DNA from: Desulfofarcimen acetoxidans DSM 771 | GTDB lineage: Bacteria > Bacillota > Desulfotomaculia > Desulfotomaculales > Desulfofarciminaceae | Reading direction: 5' to 3' | Length of the DNA stretch: 64,000 bases | NCBI RefSeq assembly: GCF_000024205.1 | Contig: NC_013216.1 | Location: forward strand, 1,240,001-1,304,000 | Shown here: positions 36,972 to 44,887 of the stretch, piece after piece | How the letters are laid out: each line of letters opens with the position of its first letter | Numbering within the stretch: position 1 is the first letter of the stretch | The notes under the pieces: generated by a model | Told to the model about the DNA's origin: nothing | Database searches by the model: none | Seen by the model: only the letters and a program-made list of their open reading frames with translations | Translations under genes and position numbers: made by a program

Positions 36972-37619
36972 GTGAAGAGTTTAAGAGTTCCGGAAGCAAC
37001 TGTTACCAGACTGTCAGTGTACTCAAGATTTTTGGAACGATTGGACAGAAAAGGAATTACAACTGTTTCTTCAGGAGATATAGCTGAAGGTGTTGGGGTT
37101 AGCCCAGCCCAGGTTCGTAAGGATTTGGCTTACTTTGGCGAGTTTGGCACCAGAGGAGTAGGCTATAATGTGAAAGATTTAATGCGTTATACCCAAAAAA
37201 TACTGGGTCTTGATCATAACTGGTCCTTAATCCTGGTCGGTGCCGGAAATCTGGGTTATGCCTTGTGTACACACAAGGGTTTTAATGCCAGAGGTTTCAC
37301 TATAGTCGGAGTCTTTGATAACGATTTAAGCAAAATCGGTAAGCAAATTCAAGATTTAGAAGTTTACCCGCTGGAAAAAATGCCTGAAATTATTGAGAAG
37401 TATAGTGCCAGGATTGGTGTTATTGCAGTACCTTCTAGAAATGCGCAGGAGACTGCCGATATAATGGTGAAAAATAAGCTGGAAGCTATATTGAATTTCG
37501 CACCTGTAACTATTAATGTTCCTGAGCATATAGAGTTGCGTAATGTCGATCTTTCGGTTAAACTGGAAATACTTACCTTTAATTTGGGGCTAAGATCGGA
37601 AAAAAATAGCAGTATATAA
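36972..37619 (+). CDS. rex: Redox-sensing transcriptional repressor Rex
   Basis: NAD+/NADH-responsive repressor controlling fermentation, hydrogenase and respiratory genes in Gram-positives. It has 215 residues: N-terminal winged helix ([34 protein letters not shown]) and NAD-binding Rossmann domain ([20 protein letters not shown]). The start is GTG after a GAGGAGG-rich leader. In sulfate reducers and acetogens Rex often controls energy genes such as hdr/flx sets, but no Rex box was found by eye before those genes here. Confidence 0.96.
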   Translation: MKSLRVPEATVTRLSVYSRFLERLDRKGITTVSSGDIAEGVGVSPAQVRKDLAYFGEFGTRGVGYNVKDLMRYTQKILGLDHNWSLILVGAGNLGYALCTHKGFNARGFTIVGVFDNDLSKIGKQIQDLEVYPLEKMPEIIEKYSARIGVIAVPSRNAQETADIMVKNKLEAILNFAPVTINVPEHIELRNVDLSVKLEILTFNLGLRSEKNSSI

Positions 37620-37634
37620 GAAGGAGGTTTGGTT

Positions 37635-38066
37635 TTGCAGCAGGACCAGTCAGCAAAGACGGGTAGTATGCACGTTCTGGAACTTAAAACCTCGCAGCAA
37701 ATTCAGTTTTTAGATATTACTTCTCAGATCAATACGATTATCAATGAACAAACTATTAGTGAAGGCATTTGCTACATATTTGTGCCCCATACAACAGCCG
37801 GCATTACAATTAATGAGCATGCAGATCCATCGGTTGTAAAGGATATGATCAGGGAATTAAATAAAGTGATTCCCTTTAACGATAACTACAGTCATCTGGA
37901 AGGCAATTCAGCCGCTCATATTAAGGCCAGTCTCATGGGGGCATCTCAGACAGTATTTATTTACGGAGGCAGGCTTATCCTGGGTTCCTGGCAAGGTATT
38001 TATTTCTGTGAATTTGACGGCCCGCGCCAGCGCAAGATTTTATTAAAAATCACAGGCCAAAATTAA
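37635..38066 (+). CDS. YjbQ/UPF0047 family protein
   Basis: Conserved small trimeric protein (secondary thiamine-phosphate synthase enzyme family), 143 residues: FLDITSQINTII, GICYIFVPHTTAGITINEHAD, HLEGNSAAHIKASLMG, and LGSWQGIYFCEFDGPRQRKI. The His and Glu/Asp-rich centre forms a metal site in structures of the family. TTG 37635 gives best spacing to AAGGAGG; an ATG 11 codons later is the alternative. It sits 15 bases after rex and is probably co-transcribed. Confidence 0.9.
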   Translation: MQQDQSAKTGSMHVLELKTSQQIQFLDITSQINTIINEQTISEGICYIFVPHTTAGITINEHADPSVVKDMIRELNKVIPFNDNYSHLEGNSAAHIKASLMGASQTVFIYGGRLILGSWQGIYFCEFDGPRQRKILLKITGQN

Positions 38067-38099
38067 CAAATAAAAAGATATACTTAAATAAAAATATAA

Positions 38100-39065
38100 T
38101 CAAAATTCAAAGCGGGACAGCCATTCTGGTTGCTCGTGTTTTTTTTCATTAACAGGCGGTTCTTCTGCAAAAGCCTCATCTTCTTCTGTGTCGGGGTTGT
38201 CAGGCAGCAAGCTGTCTAATTTTTTTTCCACCGTAGCTACATCCTGTTCGTATTTAAGTAATACGCTTAAGGAAATAGCGACAGCCTTACGATCCATTTC
38301 GCTGTTGAGTAGAATTAGGGTTTTTGCCCAATCCAGAGTTTCGGCTATACTGGGTGTCTTTTTTAAAGGCATCTTCCGTAAGGTTTGAATAAATTCGACC
38401 ATCCTGGCAGCTAGTTTTTTCTTTATTTGTGGAATTTTCATTAAAATGATGGCTATCTCCTGGTCAATAGTTGGATAAGGTATATAGAGATGCAAGCAGC
38501 GCCTTTTCATAGCATCACTGAAATCTCTGGTGTTGTTGCTGGTAAGTATTACAAGGGGGATATGCCTTGCCTTTACTGTACCTAATTCGGGTATAGAAAC
38601 CTGGTAGTCGGAAAGTGCCTCCAAAAGAAAGCTCTCCAATTCGTCGTCGCTCTTATCTAATTCGTCTATCAGCATAACCACATGTTTTTTAGCCATAAAT
38701 GCCTTTAATAATGGCCTTGACAGCAAAAACTCGGCAGAAAAAATATCTTTTTGAACCTCTTGCCAAAATTTACCCTCCTGTCGGTTGGATTGAATGTACA
38801 ATAATTGTTTTTGATAATGCCACTCATACAGTGTTTTAGCCTCATCCAAACCCGGATAACATTGCAATCGCACCAGTTCTGTTTGCATAGCCTGGGCAAT
38901 TGCTCTTGCTAGTTCCGTTTTACCCACTCCCGCGGGTCCTTCAACTAAAAGAGGTTTTCGCAGGTGCCAGGCTAAGTAAACGGCAACAGCAGTTTTTTCG
39001 CTGGCAAGATAGGACTGGCGAGCCAGGCTGTCCCTAATTAAATCATGATTCTGAAACAATTCCAT
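38100..39065 (-). CDS. MoxR-family AAA+ ATPase
   Basis: Chaperone-like ATPase of the MoxR/CoxD type that usually works with a VWA-domain partner to insert metal or activate a protein complex. It has 321 residues: Walker A EGPAGVGKTE near residue 40, Walker B VVMLIDELDKSDDE near 115, sensor TSNNTRDFSDAMKRRCLHLYIPYP, and an acidic C-terminal tail. It is divergent from, and 106 bases away from, a two-gene unit whose second gene has the VWA domain, so the three likely cooperate. The target is not evident. Confidence 0.92.
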   Translation of the reverse strand: MELFQNHDLIRDSLARQSYLASEKTAVAVYLAWHLRKPLLVEGPAGVGKTELARAIAQAMQTELVRLQCYPGLDEAKTLYEWHYQKQLLYIQSNRQEGKFWQEVQKDIFSAEFLLSRPLLKAFMAKKHVVMLIDELDKSDDELESFLLEALSDYQVSIPELGTVKARHIPLVILTSNNTRDFSDAMKRRCLHLYIPYPTIDQEIAIILMKIPQIKKKLAARMVEFIQTLRKMPLKKTPSIAETLDWAKTLILLNSEMDRKAVAISLSVLLKYEQDVATVEKKLDSLLPDNPDTEEDEAFAEEPPVNEKKHEQPEWLSRFEF

Positions 39066-39171
39066 CTTCCTACACCCCCTTCTTTATGATAACATAAATT
39101 TGTGAATATTGTGGCAACAAAGATTTTATATCATAAAATCAATCATGTAATAAAACCAGTAGGGAGAGAGA

Positions 39172-40263
39172 TTGTTGAAGATTGAATTGCTGACCAGAAA
39201 TGTAAGTAAAAAAGCCGATATATTAACCTTCTTGGCCAATCAGTCAGGTGTGCAGGCAAGTGGGACAGTTGTGGAAGTACCTGGTTTGAGATTAGAAATA
39301 AGCAATGATTATTTGCTCTTTGAAATTCGTTCATGGGATCGAGCTGATCAAATAGTCCCGCTATTGTTTTCAATCAGACCGAATGTTTATTCTCCTACTT
39401 ACTATGAGCCCTACTCAGAGCAAAAATTATTGATTACGACCCGGGCTAGACCCATAACTGATATTATCCCGGAGCTTTCGGCTATTGAGCATTTGAATCT
39501 AGAAAATTCTGAGCTGGCGGGTAATTTTGAAGTTAAATGGCGTTCTCGCGATGTAGCAGTATTGGCAAGGTGCTATTTAATGGTTGAGGGTGAGGTGGCA
39601 GTTTGCCGGGTCAAATTTGAAACTATAAATAGGGAAACTGAATATTATGCCCGTGAATGTATTGAAAATATTGTCTTTCATCATGTTTTAATGCCCTTTT
39701 GCGCAGATTTTATAAGGATGGAAGAGCCTTCAGTAAGCGGGCCGTATATTGAGTCCTCAGGAAAAATTAGTTTACTGAGATGTTCTCAACTCATAAATAA
39801 TGTTAATATTCAGGCCAATTTGGAATATTTGCCTGAAACAGATGAAATTAAACTGGTCTTCAGCCAAAACAATTATATTTCTTTCAGAGAACAAAGCGGT
39901 GAAAGCAGTTATAATGTTTATTTTTTTGAAGCCAGGGTTCTGACTTCTGAGCTTCTTAGCTTATTGTGCGAATTTCTTGATTTGACCACTCTGGAAATCA
40001 AAGCACAAATGCAAAATATCATTATTGATCCTAACCAATTGGTTAAAGAACTGGGTTTTCAAAAAGATCATGAGTTTTATCATTTCTCAAGGAACAATGG
40101 TTTCCGAGTTGTTTACAATATTAAATTAGGCCTTTTGCAGTTAGAAAAAAATATTGATCTGACTGAATTAAATGTGGATAGGGAGTTTGTTGTTAATTCT
40201 ATCATAGCTATTCACGGTCAGATGCGAGAATTTTTAAGCAAGGTGAAAGACTGTGCTGTATAA
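39172..40263 (+). CDS. Unknown protein in MoxR/VWA module, 363 residues
   Basis: I do not recognise a family. The protein is soluble, acidic, with mixed alpha/beta pattern and no signal peptide, and has few cysteines. The start is TTG after AGGGAGAGAG. It overlaps the VWA gene by 11 bases, showing tight coupling, and lies divergent from the moxR gene. By position it is either the substrate or an adaptor of the MoxR/VWA pair. Confidence 0.75.
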   Translation: MLKIELLTRNVSKKADILTFLANQSGVQASGTVVEVPGLRLEISNDYLLFEIRSWDRADQIVPLLFSIRPNVYSPTYYEPYSEQKLLITTRARPITDIIPELSAIEHLNLENSELAGNFEVKWRSRDVAVLARCYLMVEGEVAVCRVKFETINRETEYYARECIENIVFHHVLMPFCADFIRMEEPSVSGPYIESSGKISLLRCSQLINNVNIQANLEYLPETDEIKLVFSQNNYISFREQSGESSYNVYFFEARVLTSELLSLLCEFLDLTTLEIKAQMQNIIIDPNQLVKELGFQKDHEFYHFSRNNGFRVVYNIKLGLLQLEKNIDLTELNVDREFVVNSIIAIHGQMREFLSKVKDCAV

Positions 40264-41731
40264 AATAACGCAGTTCATACATTTATGCCGTTCCGCAGGT
40301 CTTACAATAGCCTCCAGTGAAATTGTAGATTTGTTGACTTCCATTGAGCTGTTAGGCTGGCAGAAGGAAAGGCTTTTTTTTAACATGTCAGCAACTATAG
40401 TAAAAGAGGAAAAGGATCTTGCAGCTTTAAAAAAACTATTTAATTTATTCTTTTATACTCGGCTTGAGCAGGAAGACGCTGTGGTTTTTCAAAGGGAAGA
40501 AATGATGAATAAGCCTCCTTGCTGGGAACCGGGTAAATTTATTGAGAATTTTATCAAACTAAAAAATACTATAACTATTGAGAAGGCCCAATATCAGGAA
40601 AAATGCAATAGTTTGGGTGGCCAGGGGATGGGCGGATCCGGCAGCGGCCGGCCACTAAAACCTGCTCTTTCAACTGCTGATCAGTTGCTATTATTACTGA
40701 AGAAGGGTGAACCAGATTTTCTTAAAGCTTTTATTAAAGGGCAGGTTGATCAGCTGAAAGCTCTTAAGGAACAGAATTTACCGAAGTTTTCAGTTGCTTT
40801 GCAAGAACTGAAAGTCATCATTGGATTGGCGGAAGTGCGGCACCGGTTGTCTAAACAAAAAGAATTATCAAAGGATTCAGAATCAATTGTTTGGCAGGAA
40901 AATGAAAAGCTGCTGAAAAAAATAATGCGTAGGGAACTTGAAGAGGCATTGATGAAAAAATGGCCACAGGAGAGTATCCAAGAGGTGGCCAGGCATGTTA
41001 ATGCAAAAGAAATGGATTTTAACCTGCTCGATGAAGAGCAGGTAGAAGAAATAAGAAACAGTTTGAGGAGATTGGCACACAGGTTAGCAACACGAAATAG
41101 CTATCGATATGCCAGAGCACGCCGGGGTATGATTGATTTAAGGCGTACCGCATCAAAGGCTGTGCAGACCGGAGGAGTACCGCTGCTGCTCTGCTGCAGA
41201 CAGCGGATACCGGATAGGCCGGAAATAGTAGTAATTTATGATTTGTCCGGTTCTGTGGCGCTTTTTAGTGAATTCATTTTGCAATTGGTTTATGCGCTGC
41301 ACAAGAGTTTTAACAAGGTCTATTCCTTTGCTTTTATTGATTGCATAGCAGAAACCACCTCGTTTATAAAAGGAGAAAATATTAACTGGGAAATAAGACA
41401 AATATTAGAAAAAACCAAAATAGCAAAAACTAATTTCTCAAATTACGGACAAGTATGGCAGCAGTTTGCACGACAATATATTAATATAATTACACGCGAA
41501 ACTATTGTATTGGTGCTTGGGGATGCCCGCAATAATTGGAACCCAGCAAACGAGGAATACTTTGCTCAAATAAGTGAAGTTTGCCGGAAACTAATCTGGT
41601 TGAATCCTTCACCCAAGGAAAAATGGTCTACAGAAGACTGTATAATCAATATTTATGAGCCCTATTGCCAGTATGTGTTTGAGTGTCGCAATCTTAAACA
41701 GTTAGAATCGGCAATGCAGAGAATATTTTAA
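40253..41731 (+). CDS. VWA domain protein (CoxE-like), MoxR partner
   Basis: The 492-residue protein has a helical N-terminal two-thirds (with Gly-rich GGQGMGGSGSGRP near residue 125) and a C-terminal von Willebrand A domain from about residue 320. The MIDAS motif is DLSGSV, with a further conserved Asp in LVLGDARNNW. CoxE/YeiN-type proteins pair with MoxR ATPases. GTG start inside the previous gene with AAGGTGAAAG ahead. Function of the pair in this organism is unknown. Confidence 0.88.
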   Translation: MLYKITQFIHLCRSAGLTIASSEIVDLLTSIELLGWQKERLFFNMSATIVKEEKDLAALKKLFNLFFYTRLEQEDAVVFQREEMMNKPPCWEPGKFIENFIKLKNTITIEKAQYQEKCNSLGGQGMGGSGSGRPLKPALSTADQLLLLLKKGEPDFLKAFIKGQVDQLKALKEQNLPKFSVALQELKVIIGLAEVRHRLSKQKELSKDSESIVWQENEKLLKKIMRRELEEALMKKWPQESIQEVARHVNAKEMDFNLLDEEQVEEIRNSLRRLAHRLATRNSYRYARARRGMIDLRRTASKAVQTGGVPLLLCCRQRIPDRPEIVVIYDLSGSVALFSEFILQLVYALHKSFNKVYSFAFIDCIAETTSFIKGENINWEIRQILEKTKIAKTNFSNYGQVWQQFARQYINIITRETIVLVLGDARNNWNPANEEYFAQISEVCRKLIWLNPSPKEKWSTEDCIINIYEPYCQYVFECRNLKQLESAMQRIF

Positions 41732-41748
41732 AAAATTTTTGGCTGCAG

Positions 41749-41967
41749 CTAATCTATGACGGCATTTAAATATTTGTCATCATCGCCGTCGTTTAGATTA
41801 GTTGTTTCGTTTATAGTTCTTGAAGGTAGATTGCAGCCATTTTTCAAGTAATTTTCCAGTGCCAGGTTTACTATTTCATCAATTGATTTACCGCTTTCTT
41901 GTATCAATATATCCAACTTTTCTTTGATAGTTGATGAAGTAGATAACCGTACATAAGTTATACTCAT
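41749..41967 (-). CDS. Small ribbon-helix-helix-like protein
   Basis: The 72-residue protein starts MSITYVRLSTSSTIKEKLDI and continues with ESGKSIDEIVNLALENYLK, the strand-helix-helix layout of CopG/MetJ-like DNA-binding proteins, then an acidic Asn/Asp-rich tail. ATG is preceded by AGGAGGTGTT, an excellent ribosome site. No toxin gene is adjacent, so an antitoxin role is unsupported. It is convergent with the VWA gene. Confidence 0.75.
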   Translation of the reverse strand: MSITYVRLSTSSTIKEKLDILIQESGKSIDEIVNLALENYLKNGCNLPSRTINETTNLNDGDDDKYLNAVID

Positions 41968-42081
41968 TCTAACACCTCCTGAAAGAATTATATGTATCTG
42001 AGTTAGGTATTATGTCTGATATTGGCAGAAGTAAATATAGAAAGTAAGTTAAAAATTTATCTGGATGGGATAATTTATTTA

Positions 42082-42110
42082 TTGTCAAGGTTGCTTTTTA
42101 GGATTATAAT
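42082..42110 (+). promoter_or_regulatory. Sigma-A promoter upstream of the probable 6S RNA
   Basis: TTGTCA, 17 bases, TATAAT. Very close to consensus; drives the non-coding region before the tRNA cluster. Confidence 0.8.
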
Positions 42111-42159
42111 TCATATTGTAAGATAAATAAAAAAATTTAATAAACTTATAGACTGTAAA

Positions 42160-42345
42160 CATCCTGCTCTGTGCGTGATCTTGTTAGTTTTTAACCTACA
42201 GAAAACAAAAGGGAGCCTTGGTCTGATAAAGTATGTCGGGCCTTGTGGTTTTGAGGAAGACAAAGGAAATCAGCCAGGCACCCACCTATGAGGGTGGGTT
42301 TTCTAAAAACAATAAGAGTTAACGGCAAGGTGGGAGTCTTTTAAA
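42160..42345 (+). ncRNA. ssrS: Probable 6S RNA
   Basis: An intergenic transcript bounded by a strong promoter and a strong terminator. It contains CACCCACCTATGAGGGTGGGTTTTC (hairpin CCCACC/GGTGGG) followed by GTTAACGGCAAGG, which match the conserved 3' half of Firmicute 6S RNA. The 5' CCTGCTCTGTGCG and the complementary CCTTG/CAAGG and AAAAG/CTTTT segments fit the long closing stem with a central bulge. 6S RNA binds the sigma-70-type holoenzyme. The ends are approximate; call is from recollection of the family consensus. Confidence 0.62.
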
Positions 42346-42376
42346 GATCCCGGGTTCTACTGCCCGGGATCTTTTG
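42342..42376 (+). terminator. Terminator after the probable 6S RNA
   Basis: AAAGATCCCGGG and CCCGGGATCTTTT form a perfect stem with a T-run, ahead of the tRNA cluster. Confidence 0.92.
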
Positions 42377-42499
42377 CATTGCAATAATAATGAAATGTAA
42401 CTATAAAAATTATTTAGAAAAACAAATTTGGTGTTGCTTTAAATAAAATAATATGTTAACATAATAAATGTCGCTGCATTGAGAAGAAATACTTATTAT

Positions 42500-42575
42500 G
42501 ACCTATTAGCTCAGTTGGTAGAGCACCTGACTTTTAATCAGGGTGTCCCGCGTTCGAGTCGCGGATGGGTCACCA
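42500..42575 (+). tRNA. tRNA-Lys (TTT)
   Basis: Acceptor GACCTAT/ATGGGTC, anticodon loop CTTTTAA, T arm with GTTCGAGTC, encoded CCA. First of five adjacent tRNAs. Confidence 0.96.
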
Positions 42576-42578
42576 AGC

Positions 42579-42654
42579 GGCCCCATGGTCAAGCGGTCTA
42601 AGACACCGCCCTTTCACGGCGGTAACCCGGGTTCGAATCCCGGTGGGGTCACCA
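42579..42654 (+). tRNA. tRNA-Glu (TTC)
   Basis: Acceptor GGCCCCA/TGGGGTC, anticodon loop CTTTCAC between CCGCC and GGCGG, GTTCGAATC T loop, encoded CCA. It supplies Glu-tRNA, also the substrate of HemA. Confidence 0.96.
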
Positions 42655-42659
42655 TTCTT

Positions 42660-42745
42660 GGAGGAGTTCCCGAGCGGCCAAAGGGAGCAGACTGTAAATC
42701 TGCCGGTAGACACCTTCGTAGGTTCGAATCCTACCTCCTCCACCA
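42660..42745 (+). tRNA. tRNA-Tyr (GTA)
   Basis: Acceptor GGAGGAG/CTCCTCC, anticodon GTA in CTGTAAA, long variable arm, GTTCGAATC, encoded CCA; 86 bases. Confidence 0.96.
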
Positions 42746-42755
42746 CCACTATTAA

Positions 42756-42830
42756 TGGGGTGTAGCCAAGCGGTAAGGCAGCGGTCTTTGGAATCGCCAT
42801 TCGTTGGTTCGAATCCAGCCACCCCAGCCA
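42756..42830 (+). tRNA. tRNA-Gln (TTG), copy 1
   Basis: Acceptor TGGGGTG/CACCCCA, anticodon loop CTTTGGA, G discriminator, encoded CCA. Identical over 75 bases to the inverted copy at 44734-44808. Confidence 0.96.
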
Positions 42831-42837
42831 ATTGCCC

Positions 42838-42912
42838 GGCGGCATAGCCAAGTGGTAAGGCAGAGGACTGCAAATCCTCCATTCCCCAGTTCAAATCTGG
42901 GTGCCGCCTCCA
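42838..42912 (+). tRNA. tRNA-Cys (GCA)
   Basis: Acceptor GGCGGCA/TGCCGCC, anticodon loop CTGCAAA, U discriminator as usual for tRNA-Cys, encoded CCA. Confidence 0.96.
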
Positions 42913-42923
42913 AATCAATAAGA

Positions 42924-42961
42924 AAATTTTAATCACCTGTGAAAACCGGGTGATTTTGCTG
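42924..42961 (+). terminator. Terminator of the five-tRNA operon
   Basis: AATCACC and GGTGATT pair, followed by TTGCTGTTT, about 20 bases after tRNA-Cys. Confidence 0.75.
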
Positions 42962-43060
42962 TTTAGTAAAGAATTTGATTTTTTAGCGCCCGGTTCACGG
43001 AATACAAGAGGTATTTGTGATTCGGCATAGAAGATATTAAGAAAAAGAGGAGTGAAAATT

Positions 43061-43801
43061 TTGCATCTAACAAAAATTGAAATTTATAACGGTATTGGCT
43101 TTGCTGATGAAAACCAGGTTTTTAAAGCTCTAGAAGAGGTATATAATGAAATACCTTCGTTAAAATGCGGCAGGTGCGGTCAATGTTGCGCAGATAATCC
43201 CAGAATTTCCTTGCTTGAATACATTAATATTTATAAGTATGTCAGAGACAGTTTAAAATTTCATTGGGCAGAAATCGTAGATAAATGTATTACAAATTAT
43301 TTTCTTGATCTGGTTGAACCTTCTCTCAATTGCCCGTTTTTAGGTGAGGATAATCAATGCATGATTTATCAGATAAGACCTTTTAATTGTAGAGTCTTTG
43401 GTCATAAATCAAAGGAAGAATTTGAAATGGATTTCACAAAAGGTATTTTTGAACAAGTAAAAAATTACTGGCGGCAGCATGGAATAATAATTCCTGATGA
43501 GGTTATGAAGTTTAAGCCATATTATTGTGAAGAAGTACAACCCTTGCAAGGTAAAAAACTTGGTTTAAAAAACATTACTTCAATTATGAATAAATTAATT
43601 GCTGTAGAAAGGAGAATGTTCTCACTGGAAATTATTATGGATAATGATAACTACATACCTTTCTACAAGCATTTTACCGATACAGTTATTGGTTTGAGAG
43701 CAAATAAAAAGAAACCGGATGTTATGAAAGAGTATTTGGAGAACAAGCAAAGTGATTTATTGAAAGAATTTTTAGAAAAAGGAAAGAAGTTTGAGTTTTA
43801 A
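43061..43801 (+). CDS. YkgJ-type Cys-cluster (Zn/Fe-chelating) domain protein
   Basis: Protein of 246 residues with the UPF0153 / YkgJ cysteine pattern: CGRCGQCCADNP near residue 32 and CPFLGEDNQCMIYQIRPFNCRVFG near 95 (given in parts of the motif), coordinating Zn or an Fe-S cluster. The C-terminal half is helical and charged. TTG 43061 is preferred since AAGAGGAG has correct spacing to it, while an in-frame GTG three codons earlier overlaps that site. The function of the family is not established. Confidence 0.82.
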   Translation: MHLTKIEIYNGIGFADENQVFKALEEVYNEIPSLKCGRCGQCCADNPRISLLEYINIYKYVRDSLKFHWAEIVDKCITNYFLDLVEPSLNCPFLGEDNQCMIYQIRPFNCRVFGHKSKEEFEMDFTKGIFEQVKNYWRQHGIIIPDEVMKFKPYYCEEVQPLQGKKLGLKNITSIMNKLIAVERRMFSLEIIMDNDNYIPFYKHFTDTVIGLRANKKKPDVMKEYLENKQSDLLKEFLEKGKKFEF

Positions 43802-43826
43802 AGTGCTTAATCCAATCTTAAAAAGT

Positions 43827-43871
43827 AAAAAGAGAACGACTCCCTTAGCCTAAGGGAGTCGTTCTCTTTTT
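43827..43871. terminator. Bidirectional terminator between YkgJ-type gene and tRNA-Leu
   Basis: AAAAAGAGAACGACTCCC and its exact complement flank a short TTAGCCTAA centre, a very long perfect hairpin with A and T runs on both sides. Confidence 0.95.
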
Positions 43872-43957
43872 GGTGCGGTAGAGAGGACTTGAACCTCCAT
43901 GAGCTTTTGCTCACTAGATCCTGAATCTAGCGCGTCTGCCGATTCCGCCACTACCGC
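43871..43957 (-). tRNA. tRNA-Leu (CAG)
   Basis: Minus strand: acceptor GCGGTAG/CTACCGC, anticodon loop TTCAGGA between CTAGA and TCTAG, long variable arm (TGAGCAAAAGCTCA), encoded CCA. Confidence 0.95.
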
Positions 43958-44047
43958 AAACTCTTAATCAACGATCATAATTATAACTCAGCTACTTGTG
44001 TTTTGCAAGAAAAAGTTATATCAAAATTAAAAATTATAAATGTAGAA

Positions 44048-44074
44048 CAGGCTTACGTTTTTACCGTAAGCCTG
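44048..44074 (-). terminator. Hairpin after the ferredoxin gene
   Basis: CAGGCTTACG and CGTAAGCCTG form a perfect 10-bp stem 26 bases past the ferredoxin stop; the T tail on the minus strand is weak. Confidence 0.6.
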
Positions 44075-44099
44075 CCATGCTAAAAATGAAGATGCCTAA

Positions 44100-44309
44100 T
44101 TATTTTTTTACCCGGGCGATAGCACCTACCGGGCATGCTCTGAAACACTTACCGCAGCGCACACAGCTATTACTGTTAATAGCATAGTTTGCATTGTCGT
44201 CAACGTACACGCTGTTGTCAGCGCATTCCATTTCGCAGGCGGCGCAGGCCCAGCAATCAGCAGCATTGATAACATAATCAAACTTGTAGGTCTTTTTTTC
44301 AGCAGTCAT
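44100..44309 (-). CDS. Two-cluster [4Fe-4S] ferredoxin-like protein
   Basis: The 69-residue protein has two Cys sets: CWACAACEMEC (near residue 19) and CVRCGKCFRACPVG (near residue 49), the second fully canonical for [4Fe-4S]. This matches small ferredoxin subunits of oxidoreductases. It is a single-gene unit with an AGGAGGTTAC site and its own hairpin terminator. Partner enzyme not evident. Confidence 0.88.
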   Translation of the reverse strand: MTAEKKTYKFDYVINAADCWACAACEMECADNSVYVDDNANYAINSNSCVRCGKCFRACPVGAIARVKK

Positions 44310-44465
44310 GAGTGTAACCTCCTCAATCTTTTAAATTTATTAATATACAGTCAATTCTACAGACAGCACTAAAATCCTGCCTAATTTTTTAAAAATAAAA
44401 TGTTTTCTGATAACACAAAATATATAAAGAAAAACAAATATAAAAAGACCAGGAGGTAATAATAA

Positions 44466-44615
44466 ATGGCTAAACGCGTGCAAGGTTTTCTTCGCGAAGA
44501 GCAGGAAACACGAAACCCTTCAACTGCCGGATATAGACCGGTATGGAAGACTGGGAGAGCTCCTGACAATAAAAAGAGACAACTTTTAAACGGTCCTAAC
44601 AGGCCTAGTGTTTAA
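44466..44615 (+). CDS. Small basic protein of 49 residues
   Basis: A frame of 49 residues (MAKRVQGFLREEQETRNPS at the start, PNRPSV at the end) behind a perfect AGGAGGTAATAATAA ribosome site, and followed by a terminator. It is basic, rich in Arg, Lys, Asn and Pro, with no Cys and no membrane segment. I do not recognise it. The ribosome site and isolated placement argue for a true gene; the character would suit a nucleic acid- or spore-associated small protein, but this is only a guess. Confidence 0.65.
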   Translation: MAKRVQGFLREEQETRNPSTAGYRPVWKTGRAPDNKKRQLLNGPNRPSV

Positions 44616-44702
44616 AATATTATTTTTTAAAATAGTTTTGGATAAAGAGAACCCGGGTAAGGCTTTAGAACCAATACAAGCTTTAGTTTAGATAAGCTAA
44701 AA

Positions 44703-44734
44703 TAAAAATGAGAGGCGTATGCCTCTCATTTTTT
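44703..44734. terminator. Bidirectional terminator between the small gene and tRNA-Gln/Pro
   Basis: AAAAATGAGAGGC, GTAT loop, GCCTCTCATTTTTT. Confidence 0.92.
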
Positions 44735-44808
44735 GGCTGGGGTGGCTGGATTCGAACCAACGAATGGCGATTCCAAAGACCGCTGCCTTACCGCTTGGCT
44801 ACACCCCA
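44734..44808 (-). tRNA. tRNA-Gln (TTG), copy 2
   Basis: Exact reverse complement of the tRNA-Gln at 42756-42830, including encoded CCA; flanks differ. Confidence 0.96.
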
Positions 44809-44809
44809 A

Positions 44810-44887
44810 TGGTCGGGATGAAGGGACTCGAACCCCCGACCTCCTGCTCCCAAGGCAGGCGCGCTAGCCAAACTGCGCTACATCCCG
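44810..44887 (-). tRNA. tRNA-Pro (TGG)
   Basis: Minus strand: acceptor CGGGATG/CATCCCG, anticodon loop CTTGGGA between CCTGC and GCAGG, GTTCGAGTC, encoded CCA. One base upstream of tRNA-Gln copy 2, so co-transcribed. Confidence 0.95.

Noticed and set aside
42543-42936. Open frames on both strands through the tRNA cluster (for example ones reading LGWLDSNQRMAIPKTA)
   Set aside because: These are translations of tRNA genes, a known source of false proteins.
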